64,000 nucleotides of DNA from Mucilaginibacter paludis DSM 18603 (GCF_000166195.2 NZ_CM001403.1:6773877-6837876), one strand, 5' to 3'. Counted from the stretch's first letter, positions 8,956 to 18,777 are shown. Numbers and translations are program-made. The notes: generated by a model not told the origin, from the letters alone.

Positions 8956-9459
8956 TTATTTAGGCGAAGAAAGTAAGCGTTCTATCCGCTTTTTTATTTT
9001 AGATGAAGTTGGCTTGGTAAAGGGGTAAAAAAAGTCGACCACCTTGCCCTGCGGACTAATTAAATACTTATGAAAATTCCACTTCGGGGTTGATTTGACG
9101 TGGCCATTCTGGCTTTTATCGGCCAAAAATTTGTACAGCGGATGCGCGTACTGCCCCCTCACCCTGATTTTGCTAAAAATGGTATAATGCGTATCATGGT
9201 TCAGCTCGCAAAAAGTGCTGATGGCTTCGCCATCCAGGGGTTCCTGCCCGCCAAAATCGTTCGACGGAAAGGCCAGGATCTCAAAGTCTTTGCCTTCAAA
9301 ATCTTTACGCAGGGTTTCAAGGTCTTTAAGTTGCGGCGCAAAGCCACACTCCGACGCTGTATTAACAATTAAAAGAACTTTGTTTTGGTATCGCTCCAAA
9401 CTAATTTCCTCACCGTTTAACTTTTCAACGTTAAACTGGTAAATACTTTGATCATCCAT
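8956..9459 (-). CDS. Glutathione peroxidase-like thiol peroxidase
   Basis: 167 residues, thioredoxin fold. Cysteine form of the catalytic site: Cys38 in NTASECGF. The conserved Gln lies in FPSNDFGGQEP and the Trp-Asn pair in KWNFHKYL. Such enzymes reduce hydroperoxides and usually use thioredoxin rather than glutathione. The 1-bp spacing to bshB1 suggests a common redox task, possibly with bacillithiol as reductant, but that is inference. The gene begins 3 bp after the upstream DUF4294 gene. Confidence 0.92.
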   Translation of the reverse strand: MDDQSIYQFNVEKLNGEEISLERYQNKVLLIVNTASECGFAPQLKDLETLRKDFEGKDFEILAFPSNDFGGQEPLDGEAISTFCELNHDTHYTIFSKIRVRGQYAHPLYKFLADKSQNGHVKSTPKWNFHKYLISPQGKVVDFFYPFTKPTSSKIKKRIERLLSSPK

Positions 9460-9462
9460 TTA

Positions 9463-10077
9463 TTAATTTCTGTGGTATTTATAACCAGCCGAATTAAGTA
9501 TACCTTCGATATCACTCTCTTCCTGCGGATCATAGGTTTGTTTCAGGTTATGGCCAAATATGCGGGCCACCGATTGAAACATAAACGCATTTATTCCTCC
9601 CTTTAGCTCTTTTACCAATTCGTAACTGGTATCGCCGGTTTCACGGTTAACCAATTTAATTAATATTTCGCCCTGGGTTATACTCATATTTTTTATTTCG
9701 TGATTAAACAGATCCTTGATCTCTTTCTCACAAATTTTCACCATCTCTTTTTGTTTTTTCTTATCGGCAGTAGTCGCAATATCGCGTTCCAGCTGCCTGT
9801 AACGGTTACCGGCATACACCGCATACGGCGCAACCTTCAGCACATTATAACGCAAACGGAAATAATTATTGCGGTCGTCAACGGTTTTAAACACACGCGC
9901 ATCCCTAACAACAGTTTCGGGCGCTACCAGCCAGGGCACATACTCATTGTCAAGTATGGCCGAAGCAACTCTTATGGTATCATTTTTGCCTAATACTGGT
10001 TTACGCGGTTTAACTTCCTGGGCTTTTGATATTCCCAGGCAGCAACAAAACACTAATAAAAACCCGATAAATTTCAT
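9463..10077 (-). CDS. DUF4294 domain protein, exported
   Basis: 204 residues with a signal peptide (MKFIGFLLVFCCCLGISKAQ) and a DUF4294 body found throughout Bacteroidota. No catalytic motif is evident and the function is unknown. It leads the operon with gpx and bshB1. On the minus strand a TAATTTTG box (10091-10098) could be its -7 element, though no well-spaced TTG was found. Confidence 0.85.
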   Translation of the reverse strand: MKFIGFLLVFCCCLGISKAQEVKPRKPVLGKNDTIRVASAILDNEYVPWLVAPETVVRDARVFKTVDDRNNYFRLRYNVLKVAPYAVYAGNRYRQLERDIATTADKKKQKEMVKICEKEIKDLFNHEIKNMSITQGEILIKLVNRETGDTSYELVKELKGGINAFMFQSVARIFGHNLKQTYDPQEESDIEGILNSAGYKYHRN

Positions 10078-10191
10078 ATTTTTACTATTACAAAATTAAT
10101 GCTATTTTTTTGAGTTTGATATATTAAAGCTATAATTAATAGTTTGTTGCAATTAAATTGCTTTGTACAAAATTTATACCGAAGGCCCCGA

Positions 10192-12414
10192 ATGAAAGAA
10201 TTAGTGATAGACCTGGAAGCTGAGAAGAATGAGATTTTAAAAAGATACCGTGCTTTATTGCGTGCTTGTAAACCAACCATGCAAAAAGGTGATAAACGAT
10301 TGATACGCAAGGCCTTTGATATGGCCCTGGAGAGCCACCAGGATATGCGCCGTAAATCGGGCGAGCCCTATATTTACCACCCCATAGCCGTGGCGCAAAT
10401 TGCCGCCGAAGAAATTGGGCTGGGTACAACCTCTATTGTTTGCGCCTTACTGCACGATGTGGTTGAAGATACCAACGTTACCCTGGAAGATATTGAACGC
10501 GAATTTGGTAAAAAGGTAGCCAAAATTATTGATGGCTTAACCAAAATATCCGGCGTATTTGATACCAATAGCTCCTTACAGGCCGAAAACTTCCGTAAAA
10601 TGCTGCTCACCCTGGCCGATGATGTGCGGGTGATACTCATTAAGTTAGCCGACCGCCTGCACAATATGCGCACTATGGAGTTTATGCCGCGTGATAAGCA
10701 GCTCAAACTATCATCAGAAACGGTGTACCTGTATGCCCCGTTGGCACATCGTTTGGGCTTATATGCCATAAAGTCAGAACTGGAAGATCTGTCGATGAAG
10801 TACACCGAGCGCGAAACTTACCAGTTTATTAAAACCAAACTGAACGAGAAAAAGGCCGAGCGCGAAAAATTTATCCACTCCTTTATCCAGCCGGTACACA
10901 AGGTGCTGGAAGGCCAGGATCTGCATGCCGATTTATTCGGGCGGCCAAAATCCATCCATTCCATCTGGAATAAGATGAAGAAAAAATCCATCCCGTTTGA
11001 GGAAGTGTATGACCTTTTTGCTATACGCATCATCCTGGATAGTACACCCGAAAACGAAAAATCGGACTGCTGGAAGGCCTACTCTATTGTAACCGACCTG
11101 TATCGCCCCAACCCCGACCGGCTGCGCGACTGGATATCATCGCCCAAAGCCAACGGATACGAATCGCTCCATACTACGGTAATGGGCCCGCGCGGGCAAT
11201 GGGTTGAGGTACAGATACGCACCAAGCGGATGAATGAAATTGCCGAAAAAGGTTTTGCCGCGCACTGGAAATATAAAGAATCATCAACCGATAGCGGTTT
11301 GGACCAATGGGTGCAAAAGGTGCGGGATATGCTGAAAAATCCCGACTCGAACGCGCTCGACTTTCTGGATGATTTTAAGATGAACCTCTTCTCCGACGAG
11401 ATCTTCATCTTTACCCCGAAGGGTGCCCTGATCCAGTTGCCGCTGAATGCTACCGCGCTTGATTTTGCCTTCGAGATACACTCGGATGTGGGCGCAAGCT
11501 GTATTGGCGCTAAAGTAAACCACAAGCTGGTACCGCTGGGCCACAAGCTGCAAAACGGCGACCAGGTTGAAATTATTACCTCGAGCAAACAGGTACCTAA
11601 GGAAGACTGGCTGAATATTGTGGTTACGGCCAAGGCGAAAGCCAAAATTAAATCGGCCTTAAAAGAAGAAAAACGTAAAATTGCCGAAGATGGTAAGGAG
11701 ATACTGGAGCGCAAGCTAAAATCGCTCAAAATCACTTACAACTCTGATAATATTTATAAACTGAGTTACTTTTTCAAGCTGCAATCCACCCAGGACCTTT
11801 TTGTTAACGTGGCCAAAGGGCTGATTGACATGAAGGACCTGAAGGAATTTGTGGCATCGGAGAAGATCATCGAAATCAAATCGCCCGAAAAAATTGAAAC
11901 CGACCAGGTGCAGAATATGCTGCGCAGCATTAAGGCTAAAGACAGCGATATATTGCTGATTGGCGAGGATATGCAGCGGATTGATTACAAATTATCCAAC
12001 TGCTGCAACCCGATACCCGGCGACGATGTTTTTGGCTTTATCACCGTGAGCGAGGGGATTAAGATACACCGCACCAATTGCCCCAATGCCACCAAACTGA
12101 TGTCGAACTACGGGTACCGCATTGTAAAGGCCCGGTGGACCAACCAGCAGGAACTGGCTTTTTTAACCGGCCTGCGTATTACCGGTATTGATGATGTTGG
12201 TTTAATTAATAAACTGACAACCGTAATATCCAACGATTTTAAGGTAAACATCCGCTCCATTACCGTAGATAGCGATAACGGGATATTTGAAGGCTCCATT
12301 ATGGTTTACGTTAACGACACCAACCACCTGGACAACCTGATTAAAAAGTTAAATGCGGTTAAAGGCATCACCTCCGTAACCCGCTTTGATTCGGCGGTGG
12401 AGAAAGCGTCGTGA
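10192..12414 (+). CDS. Bifunctional RelA/SpoT (p)ppGpp synthetase/hydrolase
   Basis: 740 residues from ATG 10192 (an upstream TTG in the same frame would add 16 poorly conserved residues). Domains in order: HD hydrolase with HDVVEDT and RLHNMRT; synthetase with GRPKSIHSIWNKM and FAIRII, then GYESLHTTV; a TGS domain (IFIFTPKGALIQLPLNATALDFAFEIHS, in pieces); a helical/zinc-finger region with NCCNPIPGDDV; a C-terminal ACT domain. The intact HD motif supports hydrolase activity, so this is a long bifunctional stringent-response enzyme. It is divergent from the DUF4294-gpx-bshB1 operon. Confidence 0.95.
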   Translation: MKELVIDLEAEKNEILKRYRALLRACKPTMQKGDKRLIRKAFDMALESHQDMRRKSGEPYIYHPIAVAQIAAEEIGLGTTSIVCALLHDVVEDTNVTLEDIEREFGKKVAKIIDGLTKISGVFDTNSSLQAENFRKMLLTLADDVRVILIKLADRLHNMRTMEFMPRDKQLKLSSETVYLYAPLAHRLGLYAIKSELEDLSMKYTERETYQFIKTKLNEKKAEREKFIHSFIQPVHKVLEGQDLHADLFGRPKSIHSIWNKMKKKSIPFEEVYDLFAIRIILDSTPENEKSDCWKAYSIVTDLYRPNPDRLRDWISSPKANGYESLHTTVMGPRGQWVEVQIRTKRMNEIAEKGFAAHWKYKESSTDSGLDQWVQKVRDMLKNPDSNALDFLDDFKMNLFSDEIFIFTPKGALIQLPLNATALDFAFEIHSDVGASCIGAKVNHKLVPLGHKLQNGDQVEIITSSKQVPKEDWLNIVVTAKAKAKIKSALKEEKRKIAEDGKEILERKLKSLKITYNSDNIYKLSYFFKLQSTQDLFVNVAKGLIDMKDLKEFVASEKIIEIKSPEKIETDQVQNMLRSIKAKDSDILLIGEDMQRIDYKLSNCCNPIPGDDVFGFITVSEGIKIHRTNCPNATKLMSNYGYRIVKARWTNQQELAFLTGLRITGIDDVGLINKLTTVISNDFKVNIRSITVDSDNGIFEGSIMVYVNDTNHLDNLIKKLNAVKGITSVTRFDSAVEKAS

Positions 12415-12580
12415 ACAACGGTCCATGGTGTTTTTTAGTCGATGGTCGATGGTCCATAGTCCATAGAACACCGACTATGAACTATCGACCATCGACCGAG
12501 GACTTTCAATTAGTCCTAAACGCCATGGACTATCGACCATGGACCATGGACTATGGACCATCGACTATGGACCACCTCAC
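12415..12580. repeat. ATGGACCATCGACTATGGAC word array
   Basis: Back-to-back copies, in both orientations, of words built from GGACTATGG, GGACCATCG and CCATGG. The array fills the gap between the rel gene and fur. The same array type lies at 33779-34020, 43475-43505 and 62995-63045. Confidence 0.8.
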
Positions 12581-12638
12581 GATTAACTAAAAACTTTGGA
12601 CTTAATTTAATAACTTTGACTTGCTAAAATTTTGATCA

Positions 12639-13106
12639 ATGCCTGTACAAGAAACCATAGCAATGGTTAAAAAAATTTTTGAGGCTTACCTCGAAAATAA
12701 AAATCTCAGAAAAACTCCCGAGCGTTTTGCGATACTCGAAGAGATCTATTCGCGTTCGGACCATTTTGATGTGGAATCGTTATACATCCACATGAAAAAT
12801 AAAAAATACCGCGTTAGCCGGGCTACGGTTTACAACACCCTGGAGCTACTGGTATCGTGCGATTTGGTTACCAAACACCAGTTTGGCAAAAACATGGCCC
12901 AGTTTGAAAAATCATACGGCTATAAACAGCACGACCATATTATTTGTATCGATTGTGGTAAAGTAGTTGAGTTTTGCGATCCGCGTATCCAGCAGATCCA
13001 GTCGATGATGGGCGAACTGCTTAAATTCGAAATCAAACATCACTCGCTAAACCTGTACGGCAATTGCGCCAAATTGAAAGAGGGCTTTTGCGACAGGCGG
13101 AATTAA
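12639..13106 (+). CDS. Fur-family transcriptional regulator
   Basis: 155 residues. N-terminal winged helix with LRKTPERFAILEEIYS and the recognition helix SRATVYNTLELL, then a dimerisation domain with the metal-site segment QHDHIICIDCGK (CxxC) and a C-terminal second Cys pair (NCAKLKEGFC). Which member of the family it is (Fur, Zur or PerR) cannot be decided by eye. fur directly before purA is a common Bacteroidota order; here two extra genes are inserted between them. Confidence 0.92.
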   Translation: MPVQETIAMVKKIFEAYLENKNLRKTPERFAILEEIYSRSDHFDVESLYIHMKNKKYRVSRATVYNTLELLVSCDLVTKHQFGKNMAQFEKSYGYKQHDHIICIDCGKVVEFCDPRIQQIQSMMGELLKFEIKHHSLNLYGNCAKLKEGFCDRRN

Positions 13107-13108
13107 CG

Positions 13109-13408
13109 ATGACTGCTGATAAACCCATATTAAGCAAACAAGCGTTTTGGGACGTTGATATGGATAAGATCGACTATGAGAAAAATGCCGCCCACGTTGT
13201 TGAAAAGGTGATAGAAAGAGGCAAAGCCGAAGATTTTGATAATTTACTGAAATTTTACGGGTTTAAAAAAGTGGGTAAATTAGCATTGCAAGCAAATTGG
13301 TTATCAGATATAAGTATAAATTTTTGCTGCGTTCTGTTTAAAGTTAAACCAACCGATTTTAAATGCTACGAGAAGAAACAGTTGAACCGGCAACACTGGG
13401 ACTTCTAA
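13109..13408 (+). CDS. DUF6922-type antitoxin-like protein
   Basis: 99 residues from ATG 13109, 2 bp after the fur stop. The N-terminal pattern (LSKQAFWDVDMDKIDYEKN, then HVVEKVIERG and FDNLLKFYG) is that of DUF6922, found upstream of AbiEii-type toxins. The gene overlaps the nucleotidyltransferase gene by 46 bp in another frame, as in type IV toxin-antitoxin or Abi pairs. The C-terminal part beyond residue ~60 is longer than the core domain. An antitoxin role is inferred from context. Confidence 0.7.
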   Translation: MTADKPILSKQAFWDVDMDKIDYEKNAAHVVEKVIERGKAEDFDNLLKFYGFKKVGKLALQANWLSDISINFCCVLFKVKPTDFKCYEKKQLNRQHWDF

Positions 13409-13990
13409 GACAGATTGTTAGCCTACCGGAATTAAAACAATTCAGGCTGGTTGGCGGTACTGCGCTATCACTGCTGTTTGGTCATCGAAAATCAATCGAT
13501 TTAGACCTGTTTACGGACCAACCTATTGAAAAAGACACCTTGATTCCTGCACTGGAAGATGCTTTTGGTAGGATCATTACTACTAATGACAGGAAACACA
13601 TTTACCAGTGCATTATTCAAAATGTAAAAGTTGATTTTGTTTCGGTTAGAGACCCTTTCTTAAACCCGATACAAATAATAGATCAAATTCCGTTTGCTGA
13701 TATCAAAGATTTGATAGCTTTGAAGCTCAATGCGGTTAAAGGCCGGGGAGTAAAAAAAGATTTTTGGGATGTAGCAAAACTGCTTCAAACTTATTCGATC
13801 AATGATCTTTTTCAATTTTATCATGACAGATACAGTTATGATGATACCTTTGCGGTAATTTAGATCGATTGTTTACTTCGAGGATGCTGAAAACACCATT
13901 GATCCTGAATGCTTAGAAGGGATGACTTGGAGCAAAGTTAAAGAGGTAATAATTGAAGCAATTGGTAATTACTACAAAAATAAAAAATAA
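13363..13990 (+). pseudogene. AbiEii/AbiGii-type nucleotidyltransferase toxin, frameshifted near its 3' end
   Basis: The N-terminal 166 codons have the nucleotidyltransferase signature VGGTALSLLFGHRKSIDLDLF and a second carboxylate segment VKVDFVSV, then KLNAVKGRGVKKDFWDVAKLL. A stop at 13861-13863 truncates the frame, but the next frame continues with a matching tail from 13865 (RSIVYFEDAEN...TWSKVKEVI) to a stop at 13988-13990. Removing one T from the TTT at 13859-13861 restores FAVIRSIVYF. A single-base insertion has therefore cut about 42 residues. The catalytic core is untouched, so loss of function is likely but not certain. Confidence 0.8.
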
Positions 13991-13993
13991 ATA

Positions 13994-15271
13994 ATGGCTG
14001 TTGACGTATTATTAGGCCTTCAATGGGGCGATGAAGGTAAAGGCAAAATAGTGGACGTTTTAAGCGCCGACTATGATTTGATAGCCCGTTTTCAGGGCGG
14101 CCCAAATGCCGGGCATACTTTAGAGTTTGACGGAAAAAAGTTTGTACTGAATACCATCCCATCGGGGATATTTTTTAACAACACGCAAAACCTGATTGGT
14201 AACGGCGTTGTAATTGACCCGATTACCCTGAAACGCGAAATTGATAAGCTGAAGGATGCCGGGCACGATCTGCTGGCCAAAAACAACCTGATGATAGCCA
14301 AAAAGGCTCACCTGATATTGCCTACCCACCAACTGCTGGATGCCGCATCCGAGAAGAAAATGGGCGATGGCAAAATAGGATCGACCTTAAAAGGTATAGG
14401 GCCAACTTATATGGATAAAACCGGCCGCAATGGTTTACGCATAGGCGATATTTTGTTGCCCGATTTTAAAGAGCGCTACCAAAAGCTGACCGATAAACAT
14501 ACATCTATGCTGCAAGCCTTATATGGCGAAGTGGCTGATTTTAGCGAACGCGAAGCTGCCTTCTTTGAAGCGATAGAATTGATACGCCAGTTTCCGCTGG
14601 TTGACTCGGAGCACCTGGTGAATGGCTATATTAAACAAGGTAAAAAAGTTTTGGCCGAAGGTGCGCAAGGTACCATGCTGGATATTGATTTTGGCTCTTA
14701 CCCTTTTGTTACTTCATCAAATACCACCACCGCTGGCGCCTGTACCGGTTTAGGTATTGCACCGCAACAAATTGGCGAGGTTATAGGTATATTTAAAGCT
14801 TACTGCACGCGTGTAGGCGGCGGCCCCTTCCCTACCGAGTTAGATAACGAAATGGGCGAAGAACTGCGCCAGATAGGCCACGAGTTTGGCGCCACAACAG
14901 GCAGGCCACGCCGTACCGGATGGATAGATCTTCCTGCACTAAAATACGCCATTATGCTGAACGGTGTAACCCAAATGGTGATGACCAAGGCCGATGTATT
15001 AAGCGGTTTTGATAAAATTTACGCCTGCACCCACTACAATTATCAGGGCGAAACGATAGACTATATGCCTTATGATATTTGCACCGTACACCCTGAACCT
15101 GTATTCAAGGAAATTGATGGTTGGCACGAGGATATCACCGGTATTACCGAGCTGGGCCAGATCCCTCAAAAACTAAAAGATTATATCGACTTTTTAGAAA
15201 AAGAGCTGGAAGTGCCAATTCAGTATCTATCTGTAGGGCCAGACAGAAAACAGACTTTGATTTTACATTAA
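13994..15271 (+). CDS. purA: Adenylosuccinate synthetase
   Basis: 425 residues, full length. It joins IMP and aspartate with GTP in AMP synthesis. The N-terminal GLQWGDEGKGK P-loop (catalytic Asp), GGPNAGHT, the LEGAQG-equivalent AEGAQGTMLDID, GVGGGPFPTE-like VGGGPFPTEL, and TGRPRRTGW near the C-terminus are all present. It begins 3 bp after the broken toxin frame, so it is probably still co-transcribed with fur. Confidence 0.97.
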   Translation: MAVDVLLGLQWGDEGKGKIVDVLSADYDLIARFQGGPNAGHTLEFDGKKFVLNTIPSGIFFNNTQNLIGNGVVIDPITLKREIDKLKDAGHDLLAKNNLMIAKKAHLILPTHQLLDAASEKKMGDGKIGSTLKGIGPTYMDKTGRNGLRIGDILLPDFKERYQKLTDKHTSMLQALYGEVADFSEREAAFFEAIELIRQFPLVDSEHLVNGYIKQGKKVLAEGAQGTMLDIDFGSYPFVTSSNTTTAGACTGLGIAPQQIGEVIGIFKAYCTRVGGGPFPTELDNEMGEELRQIGHEFGATTGRPRRTGWIDLPALKYAIMLNGVTQMVMTKADVLSGFDKIYACTHYNYQGETIDYMPYDICTVHPEPVFKEIDGWHEDITGITELGQIPQKLKDYIDFLEKELEVPIQYLSVGPDRKQTLILH

Positions 15272-15377
15272 TATCCGCTTGGCCATCTCATCCCCGTAAA
15301 GGGAAAAAATACTCCGCTGACGATAAAAATTTGCCGGGTATGAAGATGAAACACAGTGATGATTAAAATAACCTGAT

Positions 15378-15405
15378 AAAGGCCGAGCATATCGGCCTTT
15401 TATTT
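15378..15405 (+). terminator. Terminator after purA
   Basis: A 9-bp stem AAAGGCCGA / TCGGCCTTT (15378-15386, 15392-15400) with a 5-nt loop is followed by TATTTTT. It ends 7 bp before the pabB start, so it separates purA from pabB or attenuates read-through. Confidence 0.85.
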
Positions 15406-15411
15406 TTAATA

Positions 15412-16698
15412 ATGAATTTATCCGGGCATACAATTGATCTGAAACAATTTAAGCAGAAAGCCTTGCAATGGGCCAATACTTTTGATGTTGCCACCTGCCT
15501 TAGCTCCAACCACTTAGGCGGCGCTTATTCCAAATTTGAAACGCTGATTGCCGTGGGCGTTCAGCATCAACTGGTATGCCAAAGCGGCGAGGCTTTTCAT
15601 CAGTTAGATCTGTTCAGAAAGCAACATCCCGGCTGGGTGCTGGGCTACCTGGGCTATGATCTTAAAAACGAAACAGAACAGGTATCCTCCCGCAATCCGG
15701 ATCATCTTCAGTTCCCGGATATTTATTTTTTTGTTCCGCAACATGTCATCATCATTAAAAATAACGAGGTTGAATTAATTTCTGCCGATAGCGAACAAGT
15801 GCTATTACAAATTGAGCAGCAAGAGCTTGAGCAAACAGCTCCGGTAGCCGCGATGCATCTGCTGTCCCGTTTTAGCCGCGCCGAATACATCCAAACCGTT
15901 AACACCATACAGCAGCACATCAGCCGGGGCGATATTTACGAAACCAATTTTTGCCAGGAGTTTTATGCCGAAAACGTTCTGATCGACCCTTTGTCAGTTT
16001 ACAACCATCTTACCAGGATCTCGCCCTCCCCTTTTGGCTGTTATTTTAAGCTGAACGATCAATATATCCTATCGGCATCGCCCGAGCGTTTTCTGGCTAA
16101 GCGGGATAAGCAGTTAATATCGCAGCCCATTAAAGGCACAGCTAAAAGAAGCGCCAATAAAGCCGAAGACGAGGCATTAAAACAAAGCCTGAAAGAGCAC
16201 CCTAAAGAGCAGCAGGAAAACGTAATGATAGTTGACCTGGTGCGCAACGACCTGACGCGCTCTGCTAAGCCCGGAACAGTTAAGGTGGAAGAGCTATTCG
16301 GTATTTACAGCTTTGAGCAGGTGCACCAGATGATATCGACAATTGTTTGTGAAAAAGACGAAAACTTATCGGATGCGGAGGTAATCCGCAACACCTTCCC
16401 GATGGGCAGCATGACGGGGGCACCCAAAGTAAGCGCCATGAAGCTAATGGACCAGTATGAGCGCAGCAAACGCGGGGTTTATTCGGGCGCTGTAGGTTAT
16501 TTTGCCCCCGATGGCGATTTTGATTTTAATGTGGTGATCCGCACTATTTTGTATAACATTGGCAATCAATATCTGTCTTTCCAGGTAGGCAGCGCCATCA
16601 CCCATGATGCCGATGCAGAAAAGGAGTACGAAGAATGCCTTTTAAAAGCCAAAGCGATATTAGAGGTGCTGGGGCAACATAAAAACGAAAAACAATGA
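15412..16698 (+). CDS. pabB: Aminodeoxychorismate synthase component I / anthranilate synthase I family
   Basis: 428 residues, chorismate-binding domain. PIKGTAKR (Lys of PabB-type enzymes), MIVDLVRNDL, GSMTGAPKVSAM and the C-terminal QVGSAITHDAD are intact. The PIKGT form and lack of an N-terminal Trp-feedback element favour 4-amino-4-deoxychorismate synthesis (folate). The start ATG is close behind the terminator. Its last bases overlap the next gene by 4 bp (ATGA). Confidence 0.9.
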   Translation: MNLSGHTIDLKQFKQKALQWANTFDVATCLSSNHLGGAYSKFETLIAVGVQHQLVCQSGEAFHQLDLFRKQHPGWVLGYLGYDLKNETEQVSSRNPDHLQFPDIYFFVPQHVIIIKNNEVELISADSEQVLLQIEQQELEQTAPVAAMHLLSRFSRAEYIQTVNTIQQHISRGDIYETNFCQEFYAENVLIDPLSVYNHLTRISPSPFGCYFKLNDQYILSASPERFLAKRDKQLISQPIKGTAKRSANKAEDEALKQSLKEHPKEQQENVMIVDLVRNDLTRSAKPGTVKVEELFGIYSFEQVHQMISTIVCEKDENLSDAEVIRNTFPMGSMTGAPKVSAMKLMDQYERSKRGVYSGAVGYFAPDGDFDFNVVIRTILYNIGNQYLSFQVGSAITHDADAEKEYEECLLKAKAILEVLGQHKNEKQ

Positions 16699-17201
16699 AA
16701 CCACTTTTGCTGATTATAGCATTCCTGCTTATTAAAACCACCGGTTATGCGCAGGATAATAATTTACCGACCCGCGATGCTTTTAAGCTAACGTTAGCCG
16801 TTAATGATACCAATTTTTATGCGGTTGATATTAAGCAATCGGCCTATGTATTGCCCGATAATACCGTCCAGATGTATCCGGGAGAAAAAATATACCTGGA
16901 AGCCGACTTCGTTAATCATGAGTTAAAGGCTGTAAAGAGCGTAAAATCGATCGTAAATCCTGAAAAAACAATCACCATTAGTTTTGATCAGCACAAGGAA
17001 GGAAAAAAGCACCAGCAAATGGTATTGAAAGTGATCAACCCCTTCGGTACCAAACTGAAATATCAGGCCAGTATCTTCCTGATGAAACAATACAAATGGG
17101 TTAAAACGGACGTATTACCTGTTGAGGCCAAACTTGCTGCATTTGAAACCTGGCCCGATGTTATTGTAACCATCGCTCTATCAGGCTGGCAACTTGAATA
17201 A
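16695..17201 (+). CDS. Exported protein of unknown function
   Basis: 168 residues with a clear signal peptide (MKPLLLIIAFLLIKTTGYAQ). The mature part is beta-rich with no recognised motif. The 4-bp ATGA overlap with pabB indicates translational coupling, but no functional link to folate synthesis can be seen. Confidence 0.75.
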   Translation: MKPLLLIIAFLLIKTTGYAQDNNLPTRDAFKLTLAVNDTNFYAVDIKQSAYVLPDNTVQMYPGEKIYLEADFVNHELKAVKSVKSIVNPEKTITISFDQHKEGKKHQQMVLKVINPFGTKLKYQASIFLMKQYKWVKTDVLPVEAKLAAFETWPDVIVTIALSGWQLE

Positions 17202-18010
17202 CGCTACCCCCAAAATGTTTGAGTGTATTGCGTGGATGGGGTAAAGGTTTCTCACTCATAGGTTTAATTTGTGCCATTGATAGTGACAAATCAAAAACAC
17301 CTCGTATAGGGGCCATACGGTGCTTCGACAGGCTTATAATCACGTATCGTTAAGTTGTTGATTATCAAAACGTCTATTTTGGCTCTTATAATCAGTATTC
17401 TTAATTTATAACATCGGCACGCTCAATCGCCGCGTGAAGGGCTGTTACTTTTGTCTTGACACAAAAGTAACCAAAAAGTCAAGACTGCCCGATCCTTCCG
17501 CCCACAGGCCAGCTCCCGGCCCGGCGTGCAGTCAGGCCTTTGCGCACTTTTCCTGTCTGCGCAAAATAGCCTACAGGTTTCAAATGTCATCCCTGTTTTT
17601 TCCGGACTGAGGCCCGGTGGGATACTCAGCATAACAGCCTTTACGCACAGAAATGGAATGTCACGTTACCTTACGGAGCCACATCAAACCCCTCGTACAA
17701 GCCACGCAGTACCGTCCTTCGACTACTGAGCCTGACCCAAGCATCAGGATAACAGCCTTTGCGAACAAAAGGGCTAAGTATGGATATCGAATCAAAAGAA
17801 GGGGTGTCATGCTGATACTTCATCAGGCTCAGTAGTCGAAGCGCGGCATCGCCACCATGTCATCCCGAGCGGAGCGAGGTACCTTTTACGTGCGATAAGT
17901 ATACGCCAGACAAACAGTTTATTGCAAACCAGGAACATACACAAAACAAACAGCATACCTGACGCCTCAAAAAGATTTCTCTCTCGTACCTCGTTCGAAA
18001 TGACAAAGTT
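17202..18010. repeat. Gene-free 800 bp with inverted R1 copy and short repeats
   Basis: Contains R1 copy 2 on the minus strand (17392-17615; hairpin arms 17444-17454 and 17461-17471, loop CTTGAC). Also present are several CTTCGACTACTGAGCCTGA words (17715-17735, 17822-17840) and ATGTCATCCCGAGCGGAG-type words (17858-17890, 17975-18005). No coding potential beyond repeat-derived frames. Confidence 0.8.
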
Positions 18011-18742
18011 TTAGAGCTGGTCCGTCACCTTACCTGCAACCCTGACCGCAATATCCGATCCATCGGCAAAAAAGGCAGAGTAAGGCTTCGCACTTAAATA
18101 GGGTACAAACTCTTTACCGTACAATTCAACAATATCGGCATCAAAAACTGCGGTTTTAACGTCGTTTATCTGCCACGATACATGCTCAACCTGGTATTCA
18201 AGCGTGCTGTTATCTCTTAATTTATTATATCCCCAGTAATGTTCAAAAATAAAATCTTCGGCGCTGCTGGGTTTAATGGCCGATTTTTGGTTGTTAACTA
18301 CGGCGCCCAATTTGTTCCACTTGCCTTTGAGCATCCACTCGTATAAGTATTCGGTATGGTTGGCGTCCACCGGTGTAATGCTGTGGCGCATGGGCAGGGC
18401 GCGGTAAGGCTCGTTATACAGGCTGTTGGCAATAACGCTGATTACGCGCCGCGGTACCAGCTCGCTAATAAATACGGCGCCCCGTTTCCATTCCTTGCCG
18501 TCAAAATATTTAACATAAAAGCGGAGGTTAACCTCTTCAAAATCAACATGCATAGGCCATTTGACGCCAAACACCCGCGTGTTTTTAAATAAAAACCCTA
18601 CCATGCTTACCAGGGCTTTACCCTGCCATAAATCAAGCTCGGTTACCGGTGGTAAATAGGGTTTTAATATCTCGGGGTCAACCTCGTAATTCAGCATCAG
18701 GAGGTTGTTCCACTGGGCGGTCAAAAATTTAATTTTAGCCAT
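18011..18742 (-). CDS. DUF2071 (YqjF-like) family protein
   Basis: 243 residues covering one DUF2071 domain. FLTAQWNNLLMLNYEVDPEI at the start, LDLWQGKALVSMVGFLF, then EVNLRFYVKY and RRGAVFISE-like KRGAVFISELVPR are conserved. The function is unknown. Monocistronic, 35 bp before the M48 peptidase gene's 3' end on the same strand. Confidence 0.88.
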   Translation of the reverse strand: MAKIKFLTAQWNNLLMLNYEVDPEILKPYLPPVTELDLWQGKALVSMVGFLFKNTRVFGVKWPMHVDFEEVNLRFYVKYFDGKEWKRGAVFISELVPRRVISVIANSLYNEPYRALPMRHSITPVDANHTEYLYEWMLKGKWNKLGAVVNNQKSAIKPSSAEDFIFEHYWGYNKLRDNSTLEYQVEHVSWQINDVKTAVFDADIVELYGKEFVPYLSAKPYSAFFADGSDIAVRVAGKVTDQL

Positions 18743-18777
18743 ATTGCAAATGTAGTTAACCGCCGTTAGTATATCTG

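Noticed and set aside
10818..11735. Long minus-strand ORFs within the RelA/SpoT gene
   Set aside because: Shadow frames of a strongly conserved gene; no motif of their own.
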